This document shows, piece after piece, positions 36,077 to 45,335 of a stretch of 64,000 nt of DNA. Every line of letters begins with the position of its first letter. The first letter of the stretch is position 1. Both the position numbers and the translations under genes were made by a program. Location: positions 280,887,341 to 280,951,340 of the forward strand of contig CM060990.1 of assembly GCA_030765065.1 (NCBI GenBank). Direction: 5' to 3'. The notes under the pieces are model-generated. The model did not search any database. It saw only the letters and a list, made by a program, of their open reading frames with translations, and had not been told where the DNA came from. The stretch comes from Deroplatys truncata. Its lineage: Eukaryota > Arthropoda > Insecta > Mantodea > Mantidae.

Positions 36077-36403
36077 GAATTGTACTTAAAATTAACAATA
36101 TTTTCCTAAACTTTACATTTACAACATAAAAAAATTTAATGTTCTGACCTTTGTGTTTGGTGGTTATTTAATTTCTAATACTAAGTGCTCCCGCGTAATT
36201 TGTTGTTAAGATGTTGACCACGTGCCCCTTACTCCTGAAGAATTGTTGTAATCCTGAATTCCTTAGTCAATTTGGTGCCGATCTTGAAGTTCCAAGCTGC
36301 ATTTTCGCTGTATGTTTGTTGTTTCTGGCAGCCCTGTTGAATTCTCTTCTGTGACGTCATCAATTCTCGTCGCTTCGAAGCCACCACGCTTGGGACGCCA
36401 ATT

Positions 36404-37492
36404 TGGGGGAGTATTTGTTCTTCAATATTGCTTACGTAAATATTATTGCGTATATTTGCAAAAGTGTTGTTATGTAATTAATAAGCTCCACGTTCAGGAA
36501 CGCCACTGAGAGAATGTTATAGAGCCTCGTTGTATTTGTTGCCAACTTTGAAAAAGTTAGTTAGCTGGATGCTGGATATGATATGTGAGAATCCCCGCGT
36601 ATGTGCGTCATTTTAAAATGTATTTACGTTACGTAATGAAGATACACCTTGATGTTGTTTGATGCTTGGGACGCCAAACTTTATATTGAAGATGATGCTT
36701 GTTTTTACGTAATATTATTAAAGTTATTTGCCTCGGCTGCTTTCAGTCGCACTATAGAAACACGATTTCTTGCAGGGTTGTGATAAGACTCAAATTATAA
36801 GACGCCACAAAATTTACTTTTTAATGTTTACTTCTTTTTATTTCACTTTATATATGTACATTTTATAAACACAAACCTTTATAAAATAAAACTGTGAGCA
36901 CTTAATAAATTTTTGGCGATAAACAAAATTTTATCATTTATACTTTACAACATTTTTACCCACGACTTTCACGTCTACTCTCTACAACTTTATGTCCGCG
37001 ACTCTTACGTCTGCTGTTTAATACATCTTGCCCGCGACTGACTAGATTCAACGATAAAAACTTTTAGCGTCGGTAATGCCATTCTCTTATTGGCTAAATT
37101 CTACTTCAATAGAATTTAAGTATTCAAACTAAAAATCTTTCTTTACTTTTGATTGGTTAATACCAAACTGTAAGCGAAATTACGTTATTACCGATATTTT
37201 TCATAACCAGTACTTTTAAAACTCCAGACATATTATTGTCACAAAATTACATTATCACCCCAATATTAGCATCCTAAAACATAGTATTCTCACAGTTTTT
37301 GCACTATTAGAGTATATAAACATTTACATTTCACTACTAAATACGTTTACCATAAAAATAGGTATTTATAATGACTTTACATACAATTTATAAATAATAA
37401 TTATATACATACTGTTTTCAATGTGGGCTGTTATTGAATTTAATTAATAACAAATACAATTAATATAATTTAGGCATTAAAATACTGCCTCA
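36404..37492 (-). repeat. LTR3 of the LTR-X array (between copies C and D)
   Basis: TGAGGCAGTATTTTAATGCC starts at 37492; it ends AACAAATACTCCCCCA at 36404. Immediately beyond is AATTGGCGTCCCAAGCGTGG (36403-36384), the primer-binding site of copy C. Inside its 3' part are TTTGGCGTCCCAAGCATC (36679), AATGACGCACATACGCGGGG (36612), TTGGCAACAAATAC (about 36547) and AGTGGCGTTCCTGAACGTGG (36507), four diverged relatives of that site. It serves as 5' LTR for C and 3' LTR for D. Confidence 0.88.
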
Positions 37493-39732
37493 AATTGCCC
37501 ATTTTTAGAAATTTTAAAATTTACTCTTTTTGTTGATTCTTTTAAATTTTCAAATATTTTCTAATAGTCTCCTGAAATAAAGACATAACTTTTATTTTCC
37601 ACTTCCTATCTTTCATTTTCACTTTCTTCAACACTCGTGTATAGCTGAACACTTCCTATTCACTTGCGTAGCACTTTTCAAGGTTAATGACCTTGTATAA
37701 GATTAATGACCTGAGCTAAGTTTGCTCATTCACTATCACTTTCACTAGTAAACACTTTATATTCTTTACATTTTTACATATAATTATACATGTTAACATT
37801 TGTTACCCTTTGTTTACAATTTGTTTCCTACATTTTAATTTATAATATAAATGTAATTGCTACTTAAATTTTCTACTAACAATGGATTTTTAATGCTTGT
37901 GTTTCTAGACTTTCTTTTGTTATTTATTACTTGCTGTATTTAGTTAAACAAATTATTATTTACATATTACTTTACAATTTTAAATTACATTGCTTTCCTT
38001 TTTACGTTCCAGATAAACTATTTCGTTTTTCTCTTGTGCCACACATAACCTGTAAATGTTACTTTCCTTTTCTTTTTGTTTCTCAGATGGTTTACATTTA
38101 TTTTCTCTTTCATTTTGTGAAGCATATACCCTACGTACTTTACTTTTCTTTTCTTTTTGTTTCTCAGACTGTTTACATTGTTCTTATGCCACAGACTTTT
38201 TAGCTTTGCCCTAGTTTTATGTTGCACATTTGTTTTTGACATCAAACTTGGTACAAGTATTTGAGTGTTATCATTCATGTTGCGTGTTTGAGATGTTGAT
38301 GCTATGAAAAAAACAATTGCATCTCTTGTTTTGTTTGTTAACAAAGTTGCTACATTTCTCTCTGTACTTGTATTACTGACATGCATTTGGTTAGCATTTA
38401 CAGAAGTACTTTTACTTGCATTTACCCTTGGTACATTTGTATTTATCTTTGGTACTGTTACATCTATCTGTATTTGCACAATGTTTACATTTGTGTTTTC
38501 TACTTCTTTATTTTCCTGACTAGTTTCTTGTACTTTATTTAATTGTGTTTTCAACTCTGTACTAGCTTCTGTAACTGCTGCTGCATTTGTTTTAACCATT
38601 TCATGCTTCTTACTAACTTCCCCAGTTAAATCTATTTGCACTTGTACAAGATCTGCATTAGTATTTTCTACCATGGTTTTCAACTCTTCACTTTGTTTAT
38701 CTAGTTTGTAACAAATACCCTGTTTAGTATTAGCAAATTTTAACTCCATTTCAGTTACAGTTTTGTCAATATGACTTGACAATTTCTGTTCTAGCTGTTT
38801 ACAACTTTTGTTTACCTTTACATCAATGTCTTTCTGAATTGCTTTGGAAGATTGTTCTAACTTTATTTCTAACCTCCTGCTTTCAGCTTTACATTCTTTG
38901 ATAAAAGTTTCTATTTGTGTAGTTAGATCAACTTTAATCGTAGATACCTCTTTATTTGTTTCTGTTAACTTATTACTTTGTTCAGTTAACTTGTTATTAA
39001 TTTCAGTTACCTTATTACTTAACTCTACTCTTAGCTCTGCATTACCTTCAGTTATTTTCTTACTTAAGTCATTTCTTAGCTCTGTACTTGTTTCTTTCAT
39101 TACTTTTAGAACACACAAAAATTGTTGTTGTGAGAAGTTTCCTTGCTCTTGTTGGCTAGATGTATGAGGGATAGCATCTGTTTGTTTCGTTTCTTGCACT
39201 AACATTTGTGAAGGTGATTGACCTTGTGTACAACTGCTATCTGACTGACTTTGCATACTATTGCTATCTCTTTCAACATCTACTTCTGAATTTTCAGATA
39301 ACTGCTCATCCACTTCTACGTTACAATTTGAAATATCTGACCTAACCTCAACTACCTCCATATTTTGTTTATTTATAGCTTCCATTTTATTGTTTCTATT
39401 AGCTTTTGAACTATTTAGCTTAACTTTTCCACTTCTTAACAGCATGAATTTTATTTAAATTTTACAATGTTTTCTAAAGTTTGTATTTACAACATAAAAA
39501 ATTATACGTTCTGACCTTTAATTTGTAGTTGTTATTTAATTTCAAGACTCAGTGTTCCTGCGTAATTTGTTGTTAAGATGTTTACCACGTGCCCCTTACT
39601 CCTGAAGAATTGTTGTTATCCTGGATTCCTTTGTTAATTTGCTGCCGATCTTGAAGTTCCATGCTGCAGTTTCGCTGTATGTTTGTTGTTTCTGGCCGCC
39701 CTGTTGGATTCTCTTCTGTGGCGCCATCAATT
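37493..39732 (-). mobile_element. interior of LTR-X copy D (gag-pol deleted)
   Basis: Between LTR4 and LTR3: leader (39732-39446), the 475-codon ORF and about 520 bases of 3' non-coding DNA. The leader joins LTR4 as AATTGATGGCGCCACAG, which lacks about 40 bases present in copies B, C and E between the primer-binding site and the TGATGACGTCACAG segment. In D that segment reads TGATGGCGCCACAG, which creates a new TGGCGCC. Polypurine tract is weak (AAAATGGGC before 37492). Confidence 0.85.
38018..39445 (-). CDS. intact coiled-coil ORF of LTR-X copy D (475 codons)
   Basis: Uninterrupted from MLLRSGKVKLNSSKANRNNK to YVWHKRKTK. Layout: residues 1-25 basic; 35-70 acidic and Ser-rich (SENSEVDVERDSNSMQSQS); 105-300 a long heptad coiled coil (KVTEINNKLTEQSNKLTETN and similar); 300-390 Thr/Asn/Val-rich with recurring TNVNIVQIQIDVTVP-like stretches; 400-475 a basic tail with two to three units of the kind NSLRNKKKRKVKYVGYMLHK. 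No enzyme, zinc finger or membrane segment. The tail seems to derive from the end of the integrase frame, since the DNA AAACAATCTGAG is shared with the KQSEAQ end of pol in copy C. It is the only protein this element could make. Function unknown; candidates are a Gag-like structural or RNA-binding protein. Confidence 0.85.
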   Translation of the reverse strand: MLLRSGKVKLNSSKANRNNKMEAINKQNMEVVEVRSDISNCNVEVDEQLSENSEVDVERDSNSMQSQSDSSCTQGQSPSQMLVQETKQTDAIPHTSSQQEQGNFSQQQFLCVLKVMKETSTELRNDLSKKITEGNAELRVELSNKVTEINNKLTEQSNKLTETNKEVSTIKVDLTTQIETFIKECKAESRRLEIKLEQSSKAIQKDIDVKVNKSCKQLEQKLSSHIDKTVTEMELKFANTKQGICYKLDKQSEELKTMVENTNADLVQVQIDLTGEVSKKHEMVKTNAAAVTEASTELKTQLNKVQETSQENKEVENTNVNIVQIQIDVTVPKINTNVPRVNASKSTSVNANQMHVSNTSTERNVATLLTNKTRDAIVFFIASTSQTRNMNDNTQILVPSLMSKTNVQHKTRAKLKSLWHKNNVNSLRNKKKRKVKYVGYMLHKMKEKINVNHLRNKKKRKVTFTGYVWHKRKTK

Positions 39733-40870
39733 TGAAGAATGTATTTTTCTTCAACTTGTAGTTTGTAGGTTACGTAATTATTTGGAGGAGTTTGCCCCAC
39801 AGTTTTACGCCAATTTGAAGAAGTATTGTTCTTCAGCTTGCATTTTGTAGGTTACGTAATTATTTGGAGGATTTTGCCCCACAGTTGTACGGCAATTTGA
39901 AGAAGGCAATTTAGCGATGTTTTTGATGTGAGATGTTCCTTGTAACTCCCACGTTTTGCGTCAATTTGTGTTAGGTTATTTTGTTTACGTAAATATTATT
40001 AAGGTTACGTAATGAAGATACACTTTGATGTTGTTTGATTTTTAGGACGCCAAACTTTATAGTGAAGATGATGCTTGTTTTTACGTAATATTATTAAAGT
40101 TATTTGCCTCGGCTGCTGTCAGTCGCACTATAGAAACACGATTTCTTGCAGGGTTGTGATAAGGCTCAAATTATAAGACGCCACACAATTTACCTTTTAA
40201 TTTTTACTTCTTTTTATTTCACTTTAAATATGTACATCTTATAAACACAACACTTTATAAAATAAAACTGTGAGCACTTAATACATTTTTGGCAATGAAC
40301 ACAAATTTTATCATTTATACTTTACAACATTTTTACCCACGACTTTCACGTCTACTCTCTACATCTTTATGTCCGCGACTCTTACGTCTGCTGTTTACTA
40401 CATCTTACCTGCGACTGACTAGATTCAACGATAAGAACTTTTAGCGTCGGTAATGCCATTCTCTTATTGGCTAAATTCTACTTCAATAGAATTTAAGTAT
40501 TCAAACTAAAAATCTTTTCTTTACTTTTGATTTGTTAATTCCAAACTGTAAGCGAAATTACGTTATTACCGATATTTTTCATAACCAGTACTTTTAAAGC
40601 TCCAAACACATTATTGTCACCAAAATTACATTATTGCCTCGTTATTAACACCCTAAGACATAATATTCTCACAGTTTTTGCACTATTAGAGTATATAAAC
40701 ATTTACATACCACTAATGAATACCTTTACAATAAAAATAGTATTTATAATGACTTTACATACAATTTATAAATAATAATTATATACATACTGTTTTCAAT
40801 CTGGGCTGTTATTGAATTTAATTAATAACAAATACAATTAATATAATTTAGGCATTAAAATACTGCCTCA
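39733..40870 (-). repeat. LTR4 of the LTR-X array, with the longest module ladder
   Basis: TGAGGCAGTATTTTAATGCC starts at 40870; it ends CATTCTTCA at 39733. Its 3' part has two tandem units of about 83 bases (39733-39813 and 39814-39896), each holding a primer-binding-site-like module: TTGGCGTAAAACTGTGGGGC (about 39813) and TTGCCGTACAACTGTGGGGC (about 39895). Two further modules are older: TTGACGCAAAACGTGGGAG (39965) and TTTGGCGTCC (40055). At 1138 bases it is longer than LTR5 by about the length of the two extra units. Confidence 0.88.
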
Positions 40871-43165
40871 AATTGCCCATTTTTAGAAATTTTAAAATTT
40901 ACTCTTTTTGTTGATTCTTTTAAATTTTCAAATATTTTCTAAAAGTCTCCTGAAATAAAGAAACATAACTTTTATTTTCCACTTCCTATCTTTCACTTTC
41001 ACTTTCTTCAACACTCGTTTGTCACAACACTCGTGTATAGCTGAACACTTCCTATTCACTTGCGTAGCACTTTTCAAGGTTAATGACCTTGTATAAGATT
41101 AATGACCTGAGCTAAGTTTGCTCATTCACTATCACTTTCACTAGTAAACACTTTATATTCTTTACATTTTTACATATAATTATACATGTTAACATTTGTT
41201 ACCCTTTGTTTACAATTTGTTTCCTACATTTTAATTTATAATATAAATGTAATTGCTACTTAAATTTTCTACTAACAATGGCTTTTTAATGCTTGTGTTT
41301 CTAGACTTTCTTTTGTTATTTATTACTTGCTGTATTTAGTTAAACAAATTATTATTTACATATTACTTTACAATTTTAAATTACATTGCTTTCCTTTTTA
41401 CGTTCCAGGTAAACTATTTCGTTTTTCTCTTGTGCCACACATAACCTGTAAATGTTACTTTCCTTTTCTTTTTGTTTCTCAGATTGTTTACATTTATTTT
41501 CTCTTTTATTTTGTGAAGCATATACCCTACGTACTTTACTTTTCTTTTCTTTTTGTTTCTCAGACTGTTTACATTGTTCTTATGCCACAGACTTTTTAGC
41601 TTTGCCCTAGTTTTACGTTGCACATTTGCTTTTGACATCAAACTTGGTACAAGTATTTGAGTGTTATCATTCATGTTGCGTGTTTGAGATGTTGATGCTA
41701 TGGAAAAAGCAATTGCATCTCTTATTTTGTTTGTTAACAAAGTTGCTACATTTCTCTCTGTACTTGTATTACTGACATGCATTTGGTTAGCATTTACAGA
41801 AGTACTTTTACTTGCATTTACCCTTGGTACATTTGTATTTATCTTTGGTACTGTTACATCTATCTGTATTTGCACAATGTTTACATTTGTGTTTTCTACT
41901 TCTTTATTTTCCTGACTAGTTTCTTGTACTTTATTTAATTGTGTTTTCAACTCTGTACTAGCTTCTTTAACTGCTGCTGCATTTGTTTTAACCGTTTCAT
42001 GCTTCTTACTAACTTCCCCAGTTAAATATATTTGCACTTGTACAAGATCTGCATTAGTATTTTCTACCATAGTTTTCAACTCTTCACTTTGTTTATCTAG
42101 TTTGTAACAAATACCCTGTTTAGTATTAGCAAGTTTTAACTCCATTTCAGTTACATTTTTGTCAATATGACTTGACAATTTCTGTTCTAGCTGTTTACAT
42201 CTTTTGTTTACCTTTACATCAATGTCTTTCTGAATTGCTTTGGAAGATTGTTCTAACTTTATTTCTAACCTCCTGCTTTCAGCTTTACATTCTTTCATAA
42301 AAGTTTCTATTTGTGTAGTTAGATCAACTTTAATCGTAGATACCTCATTATTTGTTTCTGTTAACTTATTACTTTGTTCAGTTAACTTATTATTAATTTC
42401 AGTTACCTTATTACTTAACTCTACTCTTAGCTCTGCATTACCTTCAGTTATTTTCTTACTTAAGTCATTTCTTAGCTCTGTACTTGTTTCTTTCATTACT
42501 TTTAGAAGACACAAAAATTGTTGTTGTGAGAAGTTTCCTTGCTCTTGTTGGCTAGATGTGTGAGGGATAGCATCTGTTTGTTTCGTTTGTTGCACTAGCA
42601 TTTGTGAAGGTGATTGACCTTGTGTACAACTGCTATCTGACTGACTTTGCATACTATTGCTATCTCTTTCAACATCTACTTCTGAATTTTCAGATAACTG
42701 CTCATCCACTTCTACGTTACAATTTGAAATATCTGACCTAACCTCAACTACCTCCATATTTTGTTTATTTATAGCTTCCATTTTATTGTTTCTATTAGCT
42801 TTTGAACTATTTAGCTTAAATTTTCCACTTCTTAACAGCATGAATTTTATTTAAATTTTACAATGTTTTCTAAAGTTTATATTTACAACATAAAAATTAT
42901 ATGTTCTGACCTTTAATTTGTAGTTGTTATTTAATTTCAATACTCAGTGTTCCTGCGTAATTTGTTGTTAAGATGTTTACCACGTGCCCCTTACTCCTGA
43001 AGAATTGTTGTTATCCTGGATTCCTTTGTTAATTTCCTGCCGATCTTGAAGTTCCAAGCTGCAGTTTCGCTGTATGTTTGTTGTTTCTGGCCGCCGTGTT
43101 GGATTCTCTTCTGTGACGTCATCAGTTCTCGTCGTATTCGTAGCCACCACGTTGCGGTGCCAATT
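40871..43165 (-). mobile_element. interior of LTR-X copy E (gag-pol deleted)
   Basis: Between LTR5 and LTR4: primer-binding site at 43165-43145 (AATTGGCACCGCAACGTGG), leader containing TGATGACGTCACAG, the 475-codon ORF and a 3' non-coding tail ending in AAAATGGGC before 40870. Gag, protease, RT and integrase are absent with the same end points as in D. Confidence 0.85.
41414..42841 (-). CDS. intact coiled-coil ORF of LTR-X copy E (475 codons)
   Basis: Same length and layout as the ORF of copy D: basic start, acidic Ser-rich part, long heptad coiled coil, Thr/Asn-rich part, repeated basic tail ending YVWHKRKTK. By my count it differs from D at about 19 of 475 residues (about 96 percent identical), with no gap and no stop. 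Keeping two full-length frames while every gag-pol piece nearby is broken suggests recent duplication, or selection on the protein before the array formed. Upstream is a leader with primer-binding site AATTGGCACCGCAACGTGG; downstream about 540 bases of non-coding DNA to LTR4. Confidence 0.85.
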   Translation of the reverse strand: MLLRSGKFKLNSSKANRNNKMEAINKQNMEVVEVRSDISNCNVEVDEQLSENSEVDVERDSNSMQSQSDSSCTQGQSPSQMLVQQTKQTDAIPHTSSQQEQGNFSQQQFLCLLKVMKETSTELRNDLSKKITEGNAELRVELSNKVTEINNKLTEQSNKLTETNNEVSTIKVDLTTQIETFMKECKAESRRLEIKLEQSSKAIQKDIDVKVNKRCKQLEQKLSSHIDKNVTEMELKLANTKQGICYKLDKQSEELKTMVENTNADLVQVQIYLTGEVSKKHETVKTNAAAVKEASTELKTQLNKVQETSQENKEVENTNVNIVQIQIDVTVPKINTNVPRVNASKSTSVNANQMHVSNTSTERNVATLLTNKIRDAIAFSIASTSQTRNMNDNTQILVPSLMSKANVQRKTRAKLKSLWHKNNVNSLRNKKKRKVKYVGYMLHKIKEKINVNNLRNKKKRKVTFTGYVWHKRKTK

Positions 43166-44129
43166 TGAAGAAGGCAATTTAGCGATGTTTTTGATGTGAG
43201 ATGTTTCTTGTAAGTCCCACGTTTTGCGTCAATTTGTGTTAGGTTATTTTGTTTACGCAAATATTATTAAGGTTACGTAATGAAGATACACTTTGATGTT
43301 GTTTGATTTTTAGGACGCCAAACTTTATAGTGAAGATGATGCTTGTTTTTACGTAATATTATTAAAGTTATTTGCCTCGGCTGCTGTCAGTCGCACTATA
43401 GAAACACGATTTCTTGCAGGGTTGTGATAAGGCTCAAATTATAAGACGCCACACAATTTACTTTTTAATTTTTACTTCTTTTTATTTCACTTTATATATG
43501 TACATTTTATAAACACAACACTTCATAAAATAAAACTGTGAGCACTTAATACATTTTTGGCGATGAACACAAATTTTATCATTTATACTTTACAACATTT
43601 TTACCCACGACTTTCACGTCTACTCTCTACATCTTTATGTCCGCGACTCTTACGTCTGCTGTTTACTACATCTTGCCCGCGACTGACTAGATTCAACGAT
43701 AAAAACTTTTAGCGTCGGTAATGCCATTCTCTTATTGGCTAAATTCTACTTCAATAGAATTTAAGTATTCAAACTAAAAATCTTTTCTTTACTTTTGATT
43801 TGTTAATTCCAAACTGGAAGCGAAATTACGTTATTACCGATATTTTTCATAACCAGTACTTTTAAAGCTCCAAACACATTATTGTCACCAAAATTACATT
43901 ATTGCCTCATTATTAACACCCTAAGACATAGTATTCTCACAGTTTTTGCACTATTAGAGTATATAAACATTTACATATCACTAATAAATACGTTTACAAT
44001 AAAAATAGTATTTATAATGACTTTACATACAATTTATAAATAATAATTATATACATACTGTTTTCAAGGTGGACTGTTATTGAATTTAATTAATAAAAGA
44101 TGCAATTAATATCATTTAACACTGCCTCA
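43166..44129 (-). repeat. LTR5 of the LTR-X array (outermost 5' LTR)
   Basis: Starts TGAGGCAGTGTTAAATG at 44129, lacking about 10 bases near the start relative to the other LTRs, and ends CTTCTTCA at 43166. Internal modules are TTTGGCGTCC (43323) and AATTGACGCAAAACGTGGGA (43235). The true primer-binding site follows outside. The TATA-like TTATATACTC near 43960 is shared by all copies. The flanking five bases are AACGT (44130-44134). Confidence 0.87.
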
Positions 44130-44235
44130 AACGTCATTCTTGCTTCTCCAACCTCCTTTCTGTTTCTCCTCATTCATCTCTACCCTCTTGATTAGTAACG
44201 CCTGCTTTATTCTGTTTCACATTCTCCCTGTACAG

Positions 44236-44262
44236 CTCTCTCTCTCTCTCTCTCTCTCTCTG
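44236..44262. repeat. (CT)n microsatellite
   Basis: About 13 CT units just outside the LTR-X array. Confidence 0.9.
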
Positions 44263-44339
44263 TGGCAATTGTCGATAGTCTTCCACATGGCTTATGAGGA
44301 TTGCCCAAAACAGCACCGTAGGATGTAGTAATGAACACA

Positions 44340-45335
44340 CAAGCTTGAACTCAGCACCCCTAGATGGAGAGCTATACTTCTTTGTACATTTTGAAGGCCA
44401 GTCTTTTTATGAATTCCTAAAGCATGTGCATGCGCAAATCCTAATGCAGTAAGTCCAGTGGGACTGTTCTGTGCATCTTCACGGATATTCTGAGTGCCTT
44501 GTTTTGCAGTAGTTGTAGCTTATGTAGATGCATTTTCGCACAATGTCCCCACGCTGGAGTCACACTCGTATAGACGTATGAGAGTTTTGTATAGAACTAG
44601 TCCCATTGGCATACTGGGTTATAGACGGCGCAATTGTGCATTTGCTTTACTTCTTACTGTGACCACGTGTTCGGAGAAAGTGAGTTTTGAGTCAAGTGTC
44701 ACGCCCAGGTACTTAATCTTTTTGGACCAATTAATGTTGTTGCCACAGAGCTTCAGCGGTGACGATCGGTTGGCGTGTTTCGAGCTTTCAGTGATTAACA
44801 CTGCTTGGGATTTCCCGGGGTTTACCTTTATTCCCCATTTAGTCAGCCACGATTCCAAGTCTGAAGGGGCTGCCTGTAGCCTGCGTGTTATCATCTCTAG
44901 CTACCATTAATGTGCTGTGGTGGCTGTGTCATATGTATAGATAGATAGCTGGGTGTTGGAAGTTTTGCGGATGTTATTGATATAGAGGTTAAATAAAGCC
45001 GGACCTAGCAGACTTCCCTGAGGTACTCTACCTCTTAATGCGCGGTTTGTGGATGTTGTATCGTGCATGGATATGGTCAAGTAGTATGTTATGTTTTACT
45101 ATGTGGGCATTGATTCGTTTGAGTGTTACCTTTTCTGCTTCTTTGCTGGTTGTTTTCAATAGGCTGATGGACCTATAGTTACTTGGGTCTGCTCGGTCTT
45201 TATCCGGTTTGGGAAACATGAAGATATTGGCATTCTTCCAGGTTTCAGGGAAATAGCTGTGCTGGAGGCAGTAGTTGCAGATCTCTGTTAAATTGCTCAG
45301 AGCTTTTTCTGCGAGGTGTTATTGTGTATCCGGTG
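44340..45335 (-). pseudogene. Jockey-like LINE, copy 2, internally deleted
   Basis: Same family as 15850-19570. On the minus strand from 45335: KPDKDRADPSNYRSISLLKT and EAEKVTLKRINAHI (RT start), then a jump to VPQGSLLGPALFNLYIN-like sequence (about 45030-44970) and ADDTA-region remains. An open 91-codon frame follows (44894-44619) with WLTKWGIKVNPGKSQAVLIT and KYLGVTLDSKLTFSEHV, the RT thumb region. Relative to copy 1 a segment of RT between the blocks INAHI and VPQGS is missing. The endonuclease and ORF1 are absent, so it is also 5' truncated. Confidence 0.8.

Larger units (their letters stand above)
26277..44129 (-). mobile_element. head-to-tail LTR-X array: four LTRs, three interiors
   Basis: On the minus strand the order is LTR5 (44129-43166), interior E, LTR4 (40870-39733), interior D, LTR3 (37492-36404), interior C with nested hAT, LTR2 (27331-26277). 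Neighbouring units share their LTRs, so this is not a set of separate insertions. The outer flanks are AAAGT (26272-26276) and AACGT (44130-44134), which differ at one position and could be a decayed 5-base target duplication of a single insertion later expanded by recombination between LTRs. Confidence 0.85.

Noticed and set aside
39733..39896. CRISPR-like array because of short repeats with spacers.
   Set aside because: The repeats are diverged LTR modules within a eukaryotic retrotransposon; there are no identical repeats with unique spacers of constant length and no cas genes.
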